From NCBI GenBank assembly GCA_012842035.1, contig DUTO01000170.1:1-5094 (forward strand): a DNA stretch of 5,094 nt, in the 5' to 3' direction. The stretch comes from Clostridia bacterium (GTDB lineage: Bacteria > Bacillota > Peptococcia > DRI-13 > DTU073). Shown here piece by piece: positions 1-5,094 of the stretch (the first letter of the stretch is position 1; every line of letters starts with the position of its first letter). Under the pieces are notes generated by a model. It worked only from the letters and a program-made list of their open reading frames with translations. It searched no databases and was not told the origin of the DNA. Position numbers and translations under genes: made by a program.

Positions 1-197
1 AACTGCAAGAAACAATTTATGCGCTGCAGTTTAGTAAGGTCTTTGGGGCTGGCTTGCTTGCTTCTTTTTCGAAAATAAGGACAATCTTGATATGTCTTTT
101 CGCCATTGTGCAGCAGGCGGAGAAAGCTTTTACAATTTTCGGCACCACACTGTCCACAATTTTTACCTGGGGGTAGCCAATGTTTTGTTGTACGCAT
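1..197 (-). CDS. Small 4Fe-4S-cluster domain protein, 3' end beyond the window
   Basis: The last gene of the operon starts with ATG at 197-195 and stays open for 65 codons to the window edge, so its C-terminus is missing. The N-terminal 40 residues carry the pattern C14-x2-C17-G-x3-C22-x2-F and then DCPYF with C39. This four-cysteine spacing is typical of the Fe-S domain found at the N-terminus of the acetyl-CoA pathway corrinoid/Fe-S protein large subunit and in RnfB-type proteins, and it normally holds one [4Fe-4S] cluster. A basic stretch (FRKRSKQ) follows. It starts 3 nt after the GTPase stop, with a GGGGGG run at 211-206 inside the GTPase 3' end as a plausible Shine-Dalgarno, so translation is probably coupled. 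Cluster binding is strongly suggested. The partner is unknown; electron delivery or scaffold duty for the GTPase/ATPase pair is inference. It could be a short protein or the start of a longer one. Confidence 0.8.
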   Translation of the reverse strand, partial: MRTTKHWLPPGKNCGQCGAENCKSFLRLLHNGEKTYQDCPYFRKRSKQASPKDLTKLQRINCFLQ

Positions 198-200
198 TAT

Positions 201-911
201 CTATTCCCCCCGATATAAGTAATCGGCAGCAAGACCATCTAATTTTTTGACTACCCCAAAATGATGTTTCCAGCCAATTTCTTTTTTCCCGACACAAATC
301 GTACAGGTACCTAGGGGGGGATTGCCTTTCAGGAGAAGTGTTTCTTTGTCTATAGGGGGGGATTTTTCAATCAAGTCATAAAGACGTTGGAGTGATGTGC
401 CTTGCAGGGCGTTTGTTTCGAGAAGAATAATCTCGGGATGAACTTCTTTTATTTTTTGGATGAGTACTTCTCGTTCGGCTTGACTAATTAAGTCAATCTT
501 AGTAACAACGGCAATATCAGCTAAGGAAACCATGGCTCCCATTTTTTCTGGGGTATGAATACCGGCGATAGAGCTTAAAACAATGATGCCTAAACCTTGG
601 TTAAGGTAAGGGGAGCAACGGAGACAAAGTCCGGCACTTTCGATAATAAAGAGGTCCGTATGATTGCTTTCGGCCCATTCGATCGCGTCCCCCATAATCA
701 TTACTCCGGCATGATCCGGGCAGAGGTCACCCGAATATACTTTCTTGGTAAGAATTTTAAATTCTTTACGCAGCTCGATATCTTCAAAAGCTTTAACGAC
801 ATCTATTTTTAAGTAGGCAATTTTTATTTCTTTTTGGAAGTGCTTAATGATTTGTTTTGTTAAAGAGGTTTTGCCTACAGAGGGTGGACCGGCAATGACT
901 AAAAGTTTCAA
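201..911 (-). CDS. HypB/UreG-like P-loop GTPase, probable metallocentre or cofactor chaperone
   Basis: The 236-residue product resembles the SIMIBI-class GTPases (HypB, UreG, CobW), which couple GTP hydrolysis to metal insertion or to cofactor-enzyme activation. Visible motifs are the P-loop GPPSVGKTS (residues 8-16), an acidic D37 after a beta strand, a Walker B-like IIESAG (89-94), and TKID (137-140) in the place of the guanine-specifying NKxD. Possible metal or cluster ligands are C64 and H67 (CPDH), C96/C99 (LCLRC), C203/C206 (CTIC) and H216/H217. Cysteine pairs next to the Walker B and near the C-terminus fit a metal-handling role better than a translation or signalling GTPase. The gene lies 27 nt after the ABC ATPase and 3 nt before the Fe-S gene. 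The start is TTG at 911-909: an in-frame stop at 932-930 leaves no in-frame ATG or GTG upstream of the P-loop. The client protein and metal cannot be named from the sequence. Confidence 0.87.
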   Translation of the reverse strand: MKLLVIAGPPSVGKTSLTKQIIKHFQKEIKIAYLKIDVVKAFEDIELRKEFKILTKKVYSGDLCPDHAGVMIMGDAIEWAESNHTDLFIIESAGLCLRCSPYLNQGLGIIVLSSIAGIHTPEKMGAMVSLADIAVVTKIDLISQAEREVLIQKIKEVHPEIILLETNALQGTSLQRLYDLIEKSPPIDKETLLLKGNPPLGTCTICVGKKEIGWKHHFGVVKKLDGLAADYLYRGE

Positions 912-920
912 ATATGAACA

Positions 921-927
921 CCACCTT
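921..927 (-). promoter_or_regulatory. Ribosome binding site for the TTG-started GTPase
   Basis: On the - strand AAGGTGG lies 9 nt upstream of TTG at 911-909. It supports initiation at this rare codon, and the frame holds no ATG or GTG between the stop at 932-930 and the P-loop. The site sits wholly in the 27-nt gap after the ABC ATPase. Confidence 0.7.
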
Positions 928-938
928 ATTTAGTTATT

Positions 939-1718
939 TTAAGCGAAGTTGGCACTAACCAGTTCTTGGGTTATTTCATAACCGGCTCTAAGGTTTTCGC
1001 GAATGATACCCATTTTTTGATCAAATTCAAGCAAGTTTTGGGCTGCACCTGATTCTGATTTGTTTTGAAAAACAATTTTTTTGACAGCTCCATTACCCAT
1101 GATTAAGCGTTTTTTAGTAGAAAGGGCGATGACGGGGTCATGGGTCACAAAAATAATAATTTTAGAAGTGCTTCTGATAATTTCCAGAACTTCTTGTTTA
1201 AAGATCCCGGCATTTTCTATTTCATCGAGGAGGATAATGGGGGCAGCCCCAATGAGTAAAGCATCGGCAATTAAGAGTGACCTCGTTTGTCCTCCTGAAA
1301 GGATGGTGACTTTATTCTGTAATTTAATTTTTTCTCCGGTAAATTTATTAGCTAATTTTAGAGTGTCTCCTACAATCTGTTGGTTATTTATTTTACGAGC
1401 CCGGGCATGAATAGTTAAAAATTCTTGGACACTTAAATCAGCAAAGCATTTAGTGTTTTGCGTAATCATGGCAATTGGTTTTTGCGCCGGGTCATATCTA
1501 ATTTCATCCGGAGGAATCTTTCCGTTAATGAGGATATAGCGTCTTGTGGAAGTATCTCCTTGAGCTAAGAGTTCAATATCGGTAATAAAGGCTGTTTTTC
1601 CACTACCGGTAGGGCCGACAATAGAGATAGTTTCTCCGGCTTGTAGGGTTATCTGGTCAAAAATCTCTTTATTTTCGTTTTTATCTTGGCCCGGTAAGAT
1701 TGTGATTTCTTTAATCAT
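939..1718 (-). CDS. Stand-alone (soluble) ABC-class ATPase
   Basis: The product is 259 residues when read from ATG at 1718-1716. All core ABC nucleotide-binding motifs are present: Walker A GPTGSGKT (35-42), Q-loop Q87 (MITQN), signature LSGGQ (140-144), Walker B IILLDE (161-166) and H-loop THD (H193). The loop after Walker B reads IENAGI instead of the usual SALD-type D-loop. The protein has no membrane segment and no permease gene is adjacent, so transport is not the obvious role. Neighbours are comB (29-nt gap upstream) and a HypB/UreG-like GTPase (27-nt gap downstream), which points to energy input for maturation, repair or activation of an enzyme or cofactor; this is inference. A start at 1814 in the same frame would add 32 residues but overlap comB by 67 nt, whereas the chosen ATG has AAAGGAGC just upstream. 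A role as a transporter subunit with distant permease genes cannot be excluded. Confidence 0.85.
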   Translation of the reverse strand: MIKEITILPGQDKNENKEIFDQITLQAGETISIVGPTGSGKTAFITDIELLAQGDTSTRRYILINGKIPPDEIRYDPAQKPIAMITQNTKCFADLSVQEFLTIHARARKINNQQIVGDTLKLANKFTGEKIKLQNKVTILSGGQTRSLLIADALLIGAAPIILLDEIENAGIFKQEVLEIIRSTSKIIIFVTHDPVIALSTKKRLIMGNGAVKKIVFQNKSESGAAQNLLEFDQKMGIIRENLRAGYEITQELVSANFA

Positions 1719-1724
1719 GAATTT

Positions 1725-1732
1725 GCTCCTTT
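1725..1732 (-). promoter_or_regulatory. Ribosome binding site deciding the ABC ATPase start
   Basis: AAAGGAGC on the - strand sits 6 nt before ATG at 1718-1716, inside the short gap after the comB stop. It argues for the 259-residue form and against the longer in-frame start at 1814. Confidence 0.8.
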
Positions 1733-1747
1733 CACTTACTTCTTTTT

Positions 1748-2464
1748 TTAACTTATAGCGCGGATGGCGGAGCCACAATATAAGGGAATGGTGGGTAAAA
1801 AGTCTTGTAAACAACAGTATTCAATGTCGCGCCAGTACCCTTTGGCTAATAACTTCCTGCCGTTTTTAGACCTGCTTAAATAATAGGGGAGGTTTTTTTG
1901 ATAATGATGATATAAAGCAAGGGCACCTAAAGCTTGGTCATGCAAAAAAGGCTTAACGGTGTTTTGCAAGAGGTGGAGGAAATAACCTGCACAGCAAGTG
2001 TCCTCGAGGGAATATGTCCCTTGGGTACCTGCACAGGCTAGGATTAGGTCATGTTTATGTTCTTGCAGTTTTTGGACAAGAGTGGGGGCATTGAGAAAAG
2101 AACCGATATAAATTTGGGCAGCACCTTTGGTGTGCTGTATAGCGGGGATGCCGTTACTAGTGGAAAGAATAATTGTTTTGTTTTTAACAATTTCCGAGGT
2201 ATATTCTAAGGGTGAATTGCCTAGGTCAAAATTGTTTATTTTTTGGCAATTGACTTCCCCACCTAAGAGGAGAGAGGTCGGTGTTTGTTTTTTTAACCGT
2301 AAGGCCTTTTGTGGAGTGCTGGTGGGGATAATTTTAGTAGCCCCTTGCTCTAAAGCAGTAATGATTGTGGCAGAAGTTCGGAAAACATCAAGGACAATGA
2401 CGGTTTTACCGTAAACTAAGGAGGGTGTTAGTTTTTGAGCAGTAAAACAGAGGTCAATGTTCAT
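1748..2464 (-). CDS. comB: 2-phosphosulfolactate phosphatase (ComB family)
   Basis: ComB is a Mg2+-dependent cytosolic phosphatase that converts (R)-2-phospho-3-sulfolactate to (R)-3-sulfolactate. It follows ComA in methanogen coenzyme M synthesis and is also present in Bacillus (YitC). The 238-residue product has close to the usual family length. Family blocks occur in order: VIVLDVFRTSATI (22-34), GGE plus KINNFDLGNSPLEY (68-88), STSNG (101-105), GSFLNA (121-126) and ACAGTQGTYSLEDTCCAG (143-160). Several acidic residues (D26, E70, D80, E154, D155) lie in these blocks and are candidate metal or phosphate-site residues. Translation starts at ATG 2464-2462 behind AAGGAG (2478-2473). The gene begins 21 nt after the comA stop. 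The pairing with comA in the same order as the reaction steps makes the assignment secure. Whether the sulfolactate is an end product or a coenzyme M intermediate is not shown here. Confidence 0.94.
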   Translation of the reverse strand: MNIDLCFTAQKLTPSLVYGKTVIVLDVFRTSATIITALEQGATKIIPTSTPQKALRLKKQTPTSLLLGGEVNCQKINNFDLGNSPLEYTSEIVKNKTIILSTSNGIPAIQHTKGAAQIYIGSFLNAPTLVQKLQEHKHDLILACAGTQGTYSLEDTCCAGYFLHLLQNTVKPFLHDQALGALALYHHYQKNLPYYLSRSKNGRKLLAKGYWRDIEYCCLQDFLPTIPLYCGSAIRAIS

Positions 2465-2485
2465 TTTAAAATCTCCTTGTAAAAA

Positions 2486-3286
2486 TTATGAACTACAAAT
2501 TTCAGGGTTGAGAGATAGTGTGTCAGCTCGAAGACCGGTTCTTAAGGCTTCTAAAGCGAGTAAGTCCGGAGGTTGAATATTCCCTAGATTGACCTCAGGA
2601 CCTAATTTATGAATTAAGGCAATTTGTTGCTTTTTGAGAGGTGCCTCCCAAATAATTTGGTTGTGGTCACGGTAGTATTTGAGCAAGTCTTTTAATTTTG
2701 TTTCTTCTATTTCTCCCTTGTGGTTATAGATCCCGATTCCTTTCCCGCTTTCTCGTGCTTCGATAATTACTTTCCAGGCTCCGTTTTTTAAGTCTGTTTC
2801 TCCTTGTTTCCAAAGCTCCCGGGGGGAAAATATGTTTTTAAGATTTTTTTTGCCTAATTCGGAAAGCACTCTAAAACCTGTATTGACAGCTTGTTTAATA
2901 CAATCTTCACGCTTGGGGGTACTTAAGGTGATCGTACCATCAGAAATTTCGATAGTTTTGAATCCTAATTTTTGGATTTGCTCCAGATAGGTTTTATATT
3001 TGCCTTGCCTTAGAGCAATTTCCATTAAGGTGCCTCCCGGGTAAATTTCCACTTGATAGGCTTGACAAAGTTTAATTTTGGCTTGGAGTAGTTCTTGTTT
3101 ATAAAGAAGAGAAGTTCCGAAGCCTAGTTTGAGAAAGTCAAGGTAATCTCCCGCTACTTCTAAAAGGTCTTGTAATTCTCTGAGCCCCAGTCCTTTATCT
3201 AGAACCATGGTTACCCCTTTTTCTCTAGGCTTAATTGTTCTTTCCCCTAGCGGGTAAGTAATCAGTTGTTTCCAGTTGTGAGGCAT
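2486..3286 (-). CDS. comA: Phosphosulfolactate synthase (ComA family)
   Basis: ComA adds sulfite to phosphoenolpyruvate to give (R)-phosphosulfolactate, using a TIM-barrel fold and Mg2+. It is the first step of methanogen coenzyme M synthesis, and the Bacillus homologue is YitD. Family landmarks are KPREKGVTMVLDKGLG (19-34), DFLKLGFGT (50-58), YPGGTLMEIA (82-91), EISDGTI (113-119), EARESGKGIGIYN (176-188) and WEAPLKKQQ (213-221). The ATG at 3286-3284 gives 266 residues, near the normal size, and has a strong GGAGG upstream. An in-frame ATG at 3334 would add 16 residues of weak family character and has only a poor ribosome binding site. It is the first gene of the five-gene operon and lies just after a terminator that closes the upstream unit. 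The 3287-3403 stretch must therefore hold the operon promoter unless read-through is used. I found no convincing sigma-A or sporulation-sigma match there. Confidence 0.95.
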   Translation of the reverse strand: MPHNWKQLITYPLGERTIKPREKGVTMVLDKGLGLRELQDLLEVAGDYLDFLKLGFGTSLLYKQELLQAKIKLCQAYQVEIYPGGTLMEIALRQGKYKTYLEQIQKLGFKTIEISDGTITLSTPKREDCIKQAVNTGFRVLSELGKKNLKNIFSPRELWKQGETDLKNGAWKVIIEARESGKGIGIYNHKGEIEETKLKDLLKYYRDHNQIIWEAPLKKQQIALIHKLGPEVNLGNIQPPDLLALEALRTGLRADTLSLNPEICSS

Positions 3287-3293
3287 AAAAATG

Positions 3294-3302
3294 TTTCCTC
3301 CC
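3294..3302 (-). promoter_or_regulatory. Ribosome binding site deciding the comA start
   Basis: GGGAGGAAA on the - strand includes a full GGAGG (3301-3297) placed 10 nt before ATG 3286-3284. The longer in-frame candidate at 3334 lacks anything comparable, so the shorter ComA is preferred. Confidence 0.78.
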
Positions 3303-3403
3303 GTTCTTATTTTTAAATCCTTGTTCAGACTCATTCTTTTATGATATGCGCGGACAAAAAAGGGAAGTGCCTGTTTGCTGTAAATTGGTCAAACTTAAAT
3401 TTT

Positions 3404-3450
3404 AAAAAAACAAAGGCCGAAGGTAAAAAAATATTTTTTACCTTCAGCCT
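3404..3450 (-). terminator. Intrinsic terminator of the 132-residue protein gene
   Basis: Bases 3414-3430 and 3434-3450 form a 17-bp stem with a 3-nt loop. Read as - strand RNA it is AGGCUGAAGGU plus six A, then UAU, then six U plus ACCUUCGGCCU, so the one imperfect position becomes a G-U wobble. It is followed by UUUGUUUUUUU (3414-3404 on the template coordinates). In the + direction the same position is a C-A mismatch and the downstream T run is short, so it acts mainly on - strand transcription. It begins 28 nt after the stop of the helical protein gene and separates that gene from the comA operon. Confidence 0.88.
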
Positions 3451-3478
3451 ATTTTAAAATAAGAATTTTTAATTGGTG

Positions 3479-3877
3479 TTAGGTTAAAAGATATAAAAGC
3501 CTTATTGCATTTATTTGATGCTCAATTAAAGAGTTGAAATGGTCATTATGGTTACAAGAGTCAGTCCTCAGATATAAATTTTTAAGCAGATGGATAACTT
3601 GAGTTTCTTCGATAATGGCATAACGAGCGGCTGTTCTAAAGTCAGTAAATACGGGCACTTCTTCTACCGCTTCTTCTAAATCGGTTAAGTCTTTACCAAA
3701 TATATCCTTATGCATTTTTTCTAAAGCTGCTTTCGTATTCATTACTGTTCTTCTGTTTAATTCTACCAATCTTCTGGCTTCTTCTGTAGGTGCATTTTGG
3801 ATCATGTAACCGTAAACAACGAGCAATTCATTAAGCTCCATCATTAAATTCCTCAGGGCCTGGTACATAGCAATCAT
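3479..3877 (-). CDS. Small helical protein of unknown function, possibly ferritin-like or spore-associated
   Basis: The 132-residue product is not a family I can name. It looks all-helical: predicted helices at about 5-28, 31-57, 78-104 and 110-131, with an acidic linker (62-76, containing DLEEAVEEV). This gives two helical hairpins, as in ferritin-like or CotF-like bundles. Polar candidate ligands inside helices are E14, E17, H56, E90, E91, H96, E119 and H120, but the canonical paired ExxH spacing of ferritin-like di-iron sites is not clear. There is no signal peptide or membrane segment. The start at 3877 has an excellent AAAGGAGGAGC (3894-3884); a second ATG, at residue 4, is also possible. 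It is a single-gene unit, with its own terminator and a possible mother-cell sigma promoter at 3956-3929. It diverges from a germination receptor gene, so a sporulation role is plausible but unproven. Confidence 0.8.
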   Translation of the reverse strand: MIAMYQALRNLMMELNELLVVYGYMIQNAPTEEARRLVELNRRTVMNTKAALEKMHKDIFGKDLTDLEEAVEEVPVFTDFRTAARYAIIEETQVIHLLKNLYLRTDSCNHNDHFNSLIEHQINAIRLLYLLT

Positions 3878-3928
3878 TAGTTTGCTCCTCCTTTCTGTTT
3901 TTTAAGCTGGGAGTACTATTTTCTCTAA

Positions 3929-3956
3929 TATTTTATGCCCAGCAGGAAAAAGGGTG
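3929..3956 (-). promoter_or_regulatory. Candidate sigma-K/sigma-E-type promoter for the 132-residue protein gene
   Basis: On the - strand CACC (3956-3953) is followed after 15 nt by CATAAAATA (3937-3929). This fits the mother-cell sigma-K pattern mACm / CATAnnnTA. Transcription would start near 3922 and give a leader of about 45 nt containing the ribosome binding site at 3894-3884. The match is by eye in AT-rich DNA, so it is suggestive only. Confidence 0.4.
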
Positions 3957-3966
3957 ACAGGCATAA
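3933..3966. repeat. Inverted repeat TTATGCC-N20-GGCATAA between divergent genes
   Basis: A perfect 7-bp dyad (3933-3939 and 3960-3966) has its centre at 3949.5. The arms extend imperfectly into AT-rich flanks. Each arm contains the GCATA that forms part of the two proposed opposing promoters. The dyad may therefore be an operator for both genes or only a by-product of similar promoter elements. Confidence 0.45.
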
Positions 3967-3990
3967 TTTTAGGAGGATTTTCAAAAACTA
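3961..3990 (+). promoter_or_regulatory. Candidate forespore sigma-G-type promoter for the germination gene
   Basis: GCATA (3961-3965) is followed after 18 nt by AAAACTA (3984-3990). The first element fits the sigma-G -35 box, and the second matches five of seven positions of CATACTA. Germination receptor operons are commonly sigma-G controlled, which is the reason to take a weak match seriously. A start near 3997 would leave only about a dozen bases before the leader frame at 4009. Confidence 0.35.
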
Positions 3991-4008
3991 GAAAAAGAAA
4001 GGGAGAGG

Positions 4009-4056
4009 ATGGATTTAATTGAATTCTGGGTCACAATTATGGAAAAAGATGCTTAG
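4009..4056 (+). CDS. Possible 15-residue leader peptide overlapping the germination gene start
   Basis: ATG at 4009 follows a good AAGGGAGAGG and opens a frame reading MDLIEFWVTIMEKDA before TAG at 4054-4056. The stop overlaps the ATG (4049) of the downstream germination protein in ATGCTTAG. That ATG has only a weak ribosome binding site of its own, so coupled reinitiation from the short frame would explain its translation. Another reading is that 4009 is the true start of the large protein and a one-base change in the AAAAA run at 4043-4047 has split it. The sequence alone does not decide between these. Confidence 0.35.
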   Translation: MDLIEFWVTIMEKDA

Positions 4057-5094
4057 TTTAATATTTTTTAAAGAAGAGAAGAAGAAAGAGGAGTTGTTTT
4101 TGTTTACTATAGAAAAACAGAAAAGGCAACAGGTAGAACAGGGAGAGCAGAAAAACAAGCTAGAAGATAAAGTAAAGAGCAAAAAGCAATTTAGAGTAAA
4201 GAAAAAAATAATAGAAGCAGGACAGCAAAAGGAAAATAAAAAAAAGAGGGCTAGTTTTAAAAAACCTGTACGAGTTAATAAAACTCCCTTAAGTTTTGCT
4301 GAGCTAAAGAAAAAGAAGCAAGAAAAAAACAAGTTTGCCCGGGAGCCTTTTATACCGGAAAAACTTGTTGTTAGTTCTAGCTTGGAGAGCAACAAGTACT
4401 ATGTGGAGCAAATTTATTCACTGCCTAAAAATAAAGATATTATTCTGCGGGAGTTTTATCTTGCCTTAGATTCTCCCCTTAAAGCCTTTATGCTGTTTAT
4501 TGATGGGCTTGCGGAAAAGGAAATTATTAACAACTCCATTCTAAAGCCTTTGATGGTTCTTTTAGATGGGGTACAGATTGAGGGTAATGAAATTGCTACC
4601 TATATTAAGGAACATTTATTGCCCGGTCATGATGTGCAAGTCTTAGAGGAATATAGACAGATTTTAGATTTTGTTAATTATGGAAACACGGCTATCTTTG
4701 TGGAAGGTTGTGCTCAATGTTTAGTGGTCGAAACAAAGGGATGGGATAAGCGTTCTGTTGATAAGCCAGAAGTCGAACAGGTAATCATGGGTCCTCATGA
4801 GGCCTTTAACGAAACTTTACGTAGTAATACGGCCTTAATCAGAAAGGCTTTGCGTAATGAGAATCTCATTACGGAAATGGTTAAGGTTGGGGCGCGCAAC
4901 AAGATTGATGTAGCGATTATGTACTTAGAGGATTTAACTAATCCTCAATTAGTAAAAGAAGTAAAAAGACGTATTATTTCCATTAAAACTGATTATGTAG
5001 GTGTTTCTGGTGTTTTGGAACAGTTTATTGAGGATGAACCTTTTCGTTTAAGTCCCCAGATTTTGACGACAGAAAGACCGGATCGGGTAGTATC
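4049..5094 (+). CDS. GerA-family spore germination receptor A subunit, 3' part beyond the window
   Basis: A subunits of GerA-type receptors sit in the inner membrane of the dormant spore and, with B and C subunits, sense nutrients. The visible 348 codons cover only the cytosolic N-terminal region. Residues 8 to about 110 form a very Lys/Glu/Gln-rich hydrophilic tail. The conserved domain starts near YYVEQIY (about residue 117) and includes FIDGLAEKEIINN, the GWDKRSV block and GPHEAFNETLRSN (from 248) followed by TALIRKAL, a hallmark of the family. The window ends at TERPDRVV, just before the expected hydrophobic membrane segments. No in-frame start exists between the stop at 4016-4018 and ATG 4049 except a TTG at 4019, so 4049 is the best start if the frame is intact. 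B and C subunit genes would be expected downstream. Family assignment is firm; the germinant is unknown. Confidence 0.92.
   Translation, partial: MLSLIFFKEEKKKEELFLFTIEKQKRQQVEQGEQKNKLEDKVKSKKQFRVKKKIIEAGQQKENKKKRASFKKPVRVNKTPLSFAELKKKKQEKNKFAREPFIPEKLVVSSSLESNKYYVEQIYSLPKNKDIILREFYLALDSPLKAFMLFIDGLAEKEIINNSILKPLMVLLDGVQIEGNEIATYIKEHLLPGHDVQVLEEYRQILDFVNYGNTAIFVEGCAQCLVVETKGWDKRSVDKPEVEQVIMGPHEAFNETLRSNTALIRKALRNENLITEMVKVGARNKIDVAIMYLEDLTNPQLVKEVKRRIISIKTDYVGVSGVLEQFIEDEPFRLSPQILTTERPDRVV

Noticed and set aside
597..812. A + strand 71-codon frame inside the GTPase gene
   Set aside because: It lies wholly within a well-supported - strand gene, and its product has no recognisable motif.
1081..1410. 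A + strand 109-codon frame inside the ABC ATPase gene
   Set aside because: It is antisense to the signature and Walker B coding region, and its product shows no family features.
1719..1814. A longer N-terminus for the ABC ATPase
   Set aside because: It would overlap comB by 67 nt, and the extra 32 residues look unlike an ABC domain; the ATG at 1718 has a proper ribosome binding site.
2127..2414. A + strand 95-codon frame inside comB
   Set aside because: It is antisense to conserved comB blocks and has no supporting start signal.
3287..3334. A 16-residue longer start for comA
   Set aside because: The upstream ATG has only a weak AAAAGA, while GGGAGGAAA directly precedes the internal ATG, which gives the usual family length.
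3303..3403. A promoter for the comA operon
   Set aside because: TTGACC and TATCAT-like hexamers occur on the - strand but not at usable spacing from partners, so no site is annotated although one is expected here.
3971..3977. AGGAGGA on the + strand as a ribosome binding site
   Set aside because: No ATG, GTG or TTG follows at a usable distance; it falls in the spacer of the proposed sigma-G-type promoter.
4015..4395. A 126-codon - strand frame full of Phe, Ser and Cys
   Set aside because: It is the antisense of the lysine-rich tail of the germination protein. The purine tract on the + strand forces TTT/TTC/TCT codons, and no ribosome binding site or family match is seen.

Overview
The window looks like chromosome of a low-GC, endospore-forming, probably anaerobic Firmicute (Clostridia-like). 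Three things suggest this: AT-rich DNA with strong AGGAGG-type ribosome binding sites; a GerA-family spore germination receptor subunit at the right edge; and ComA/ComB-type sulfolactate enzymes of the kind that spore formers and methanogens carry. Genus-level placement is not possible from this sequence alone.

Layout. From the right, a + strand gene (4049 to beyond 5094) encodes the N-terminal part of a GerA-type A subunit. Its long lysine-rich tail is preceded by an overlapping 15-codon reading frame with a better ribosome binding site. Divergent from it, on the - strand, is a 132-residue helical protein of unknown function (3877-3479), closed by a clear intrinsic terminator (3450-3404). 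The 3878-4008 gap between these divergent genes holds promoter-like sequences facing both ways and a 7+7 bp inverted repeat.

Left of the terminator, five tightly packed - strand genes read from 3286 to beyond base 1. They are comA (phosphosulfolactate synthase), comB (2-phosphosulfolactate phosphatase), a stand-alone ABC-class ATPase, a HypB/UreG-like P-loop GTPase with a TTG start and two CxxC pairs, and a small protein with a CxxCGxxxC iron-sulfur motif that runs off the left edge. Gaps are 21, 29, 27 and 3 nt, and each gene has its own ribosome binding site, so this is almost certainly one operon.

How the genes may work together. ComA joins sulfite to phosphoenolpyruvate and ComB dephosphorylates the product, giving (R)-sulfolactate. 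That is the first half of methanogen coenzyme M synthesis and also the source of the sulfolactate stored in Bacillus spores. No later coenzyme M genes are visible, so sulfolactate is the safest end product to claim. The GTPase, ABC ATPase and Fe-S protein look like a metallocentre or cofactor maturation/activation set. Their co-transcription with comA-comB is the most unusual feature of the window; what they act on cannot be read from it.
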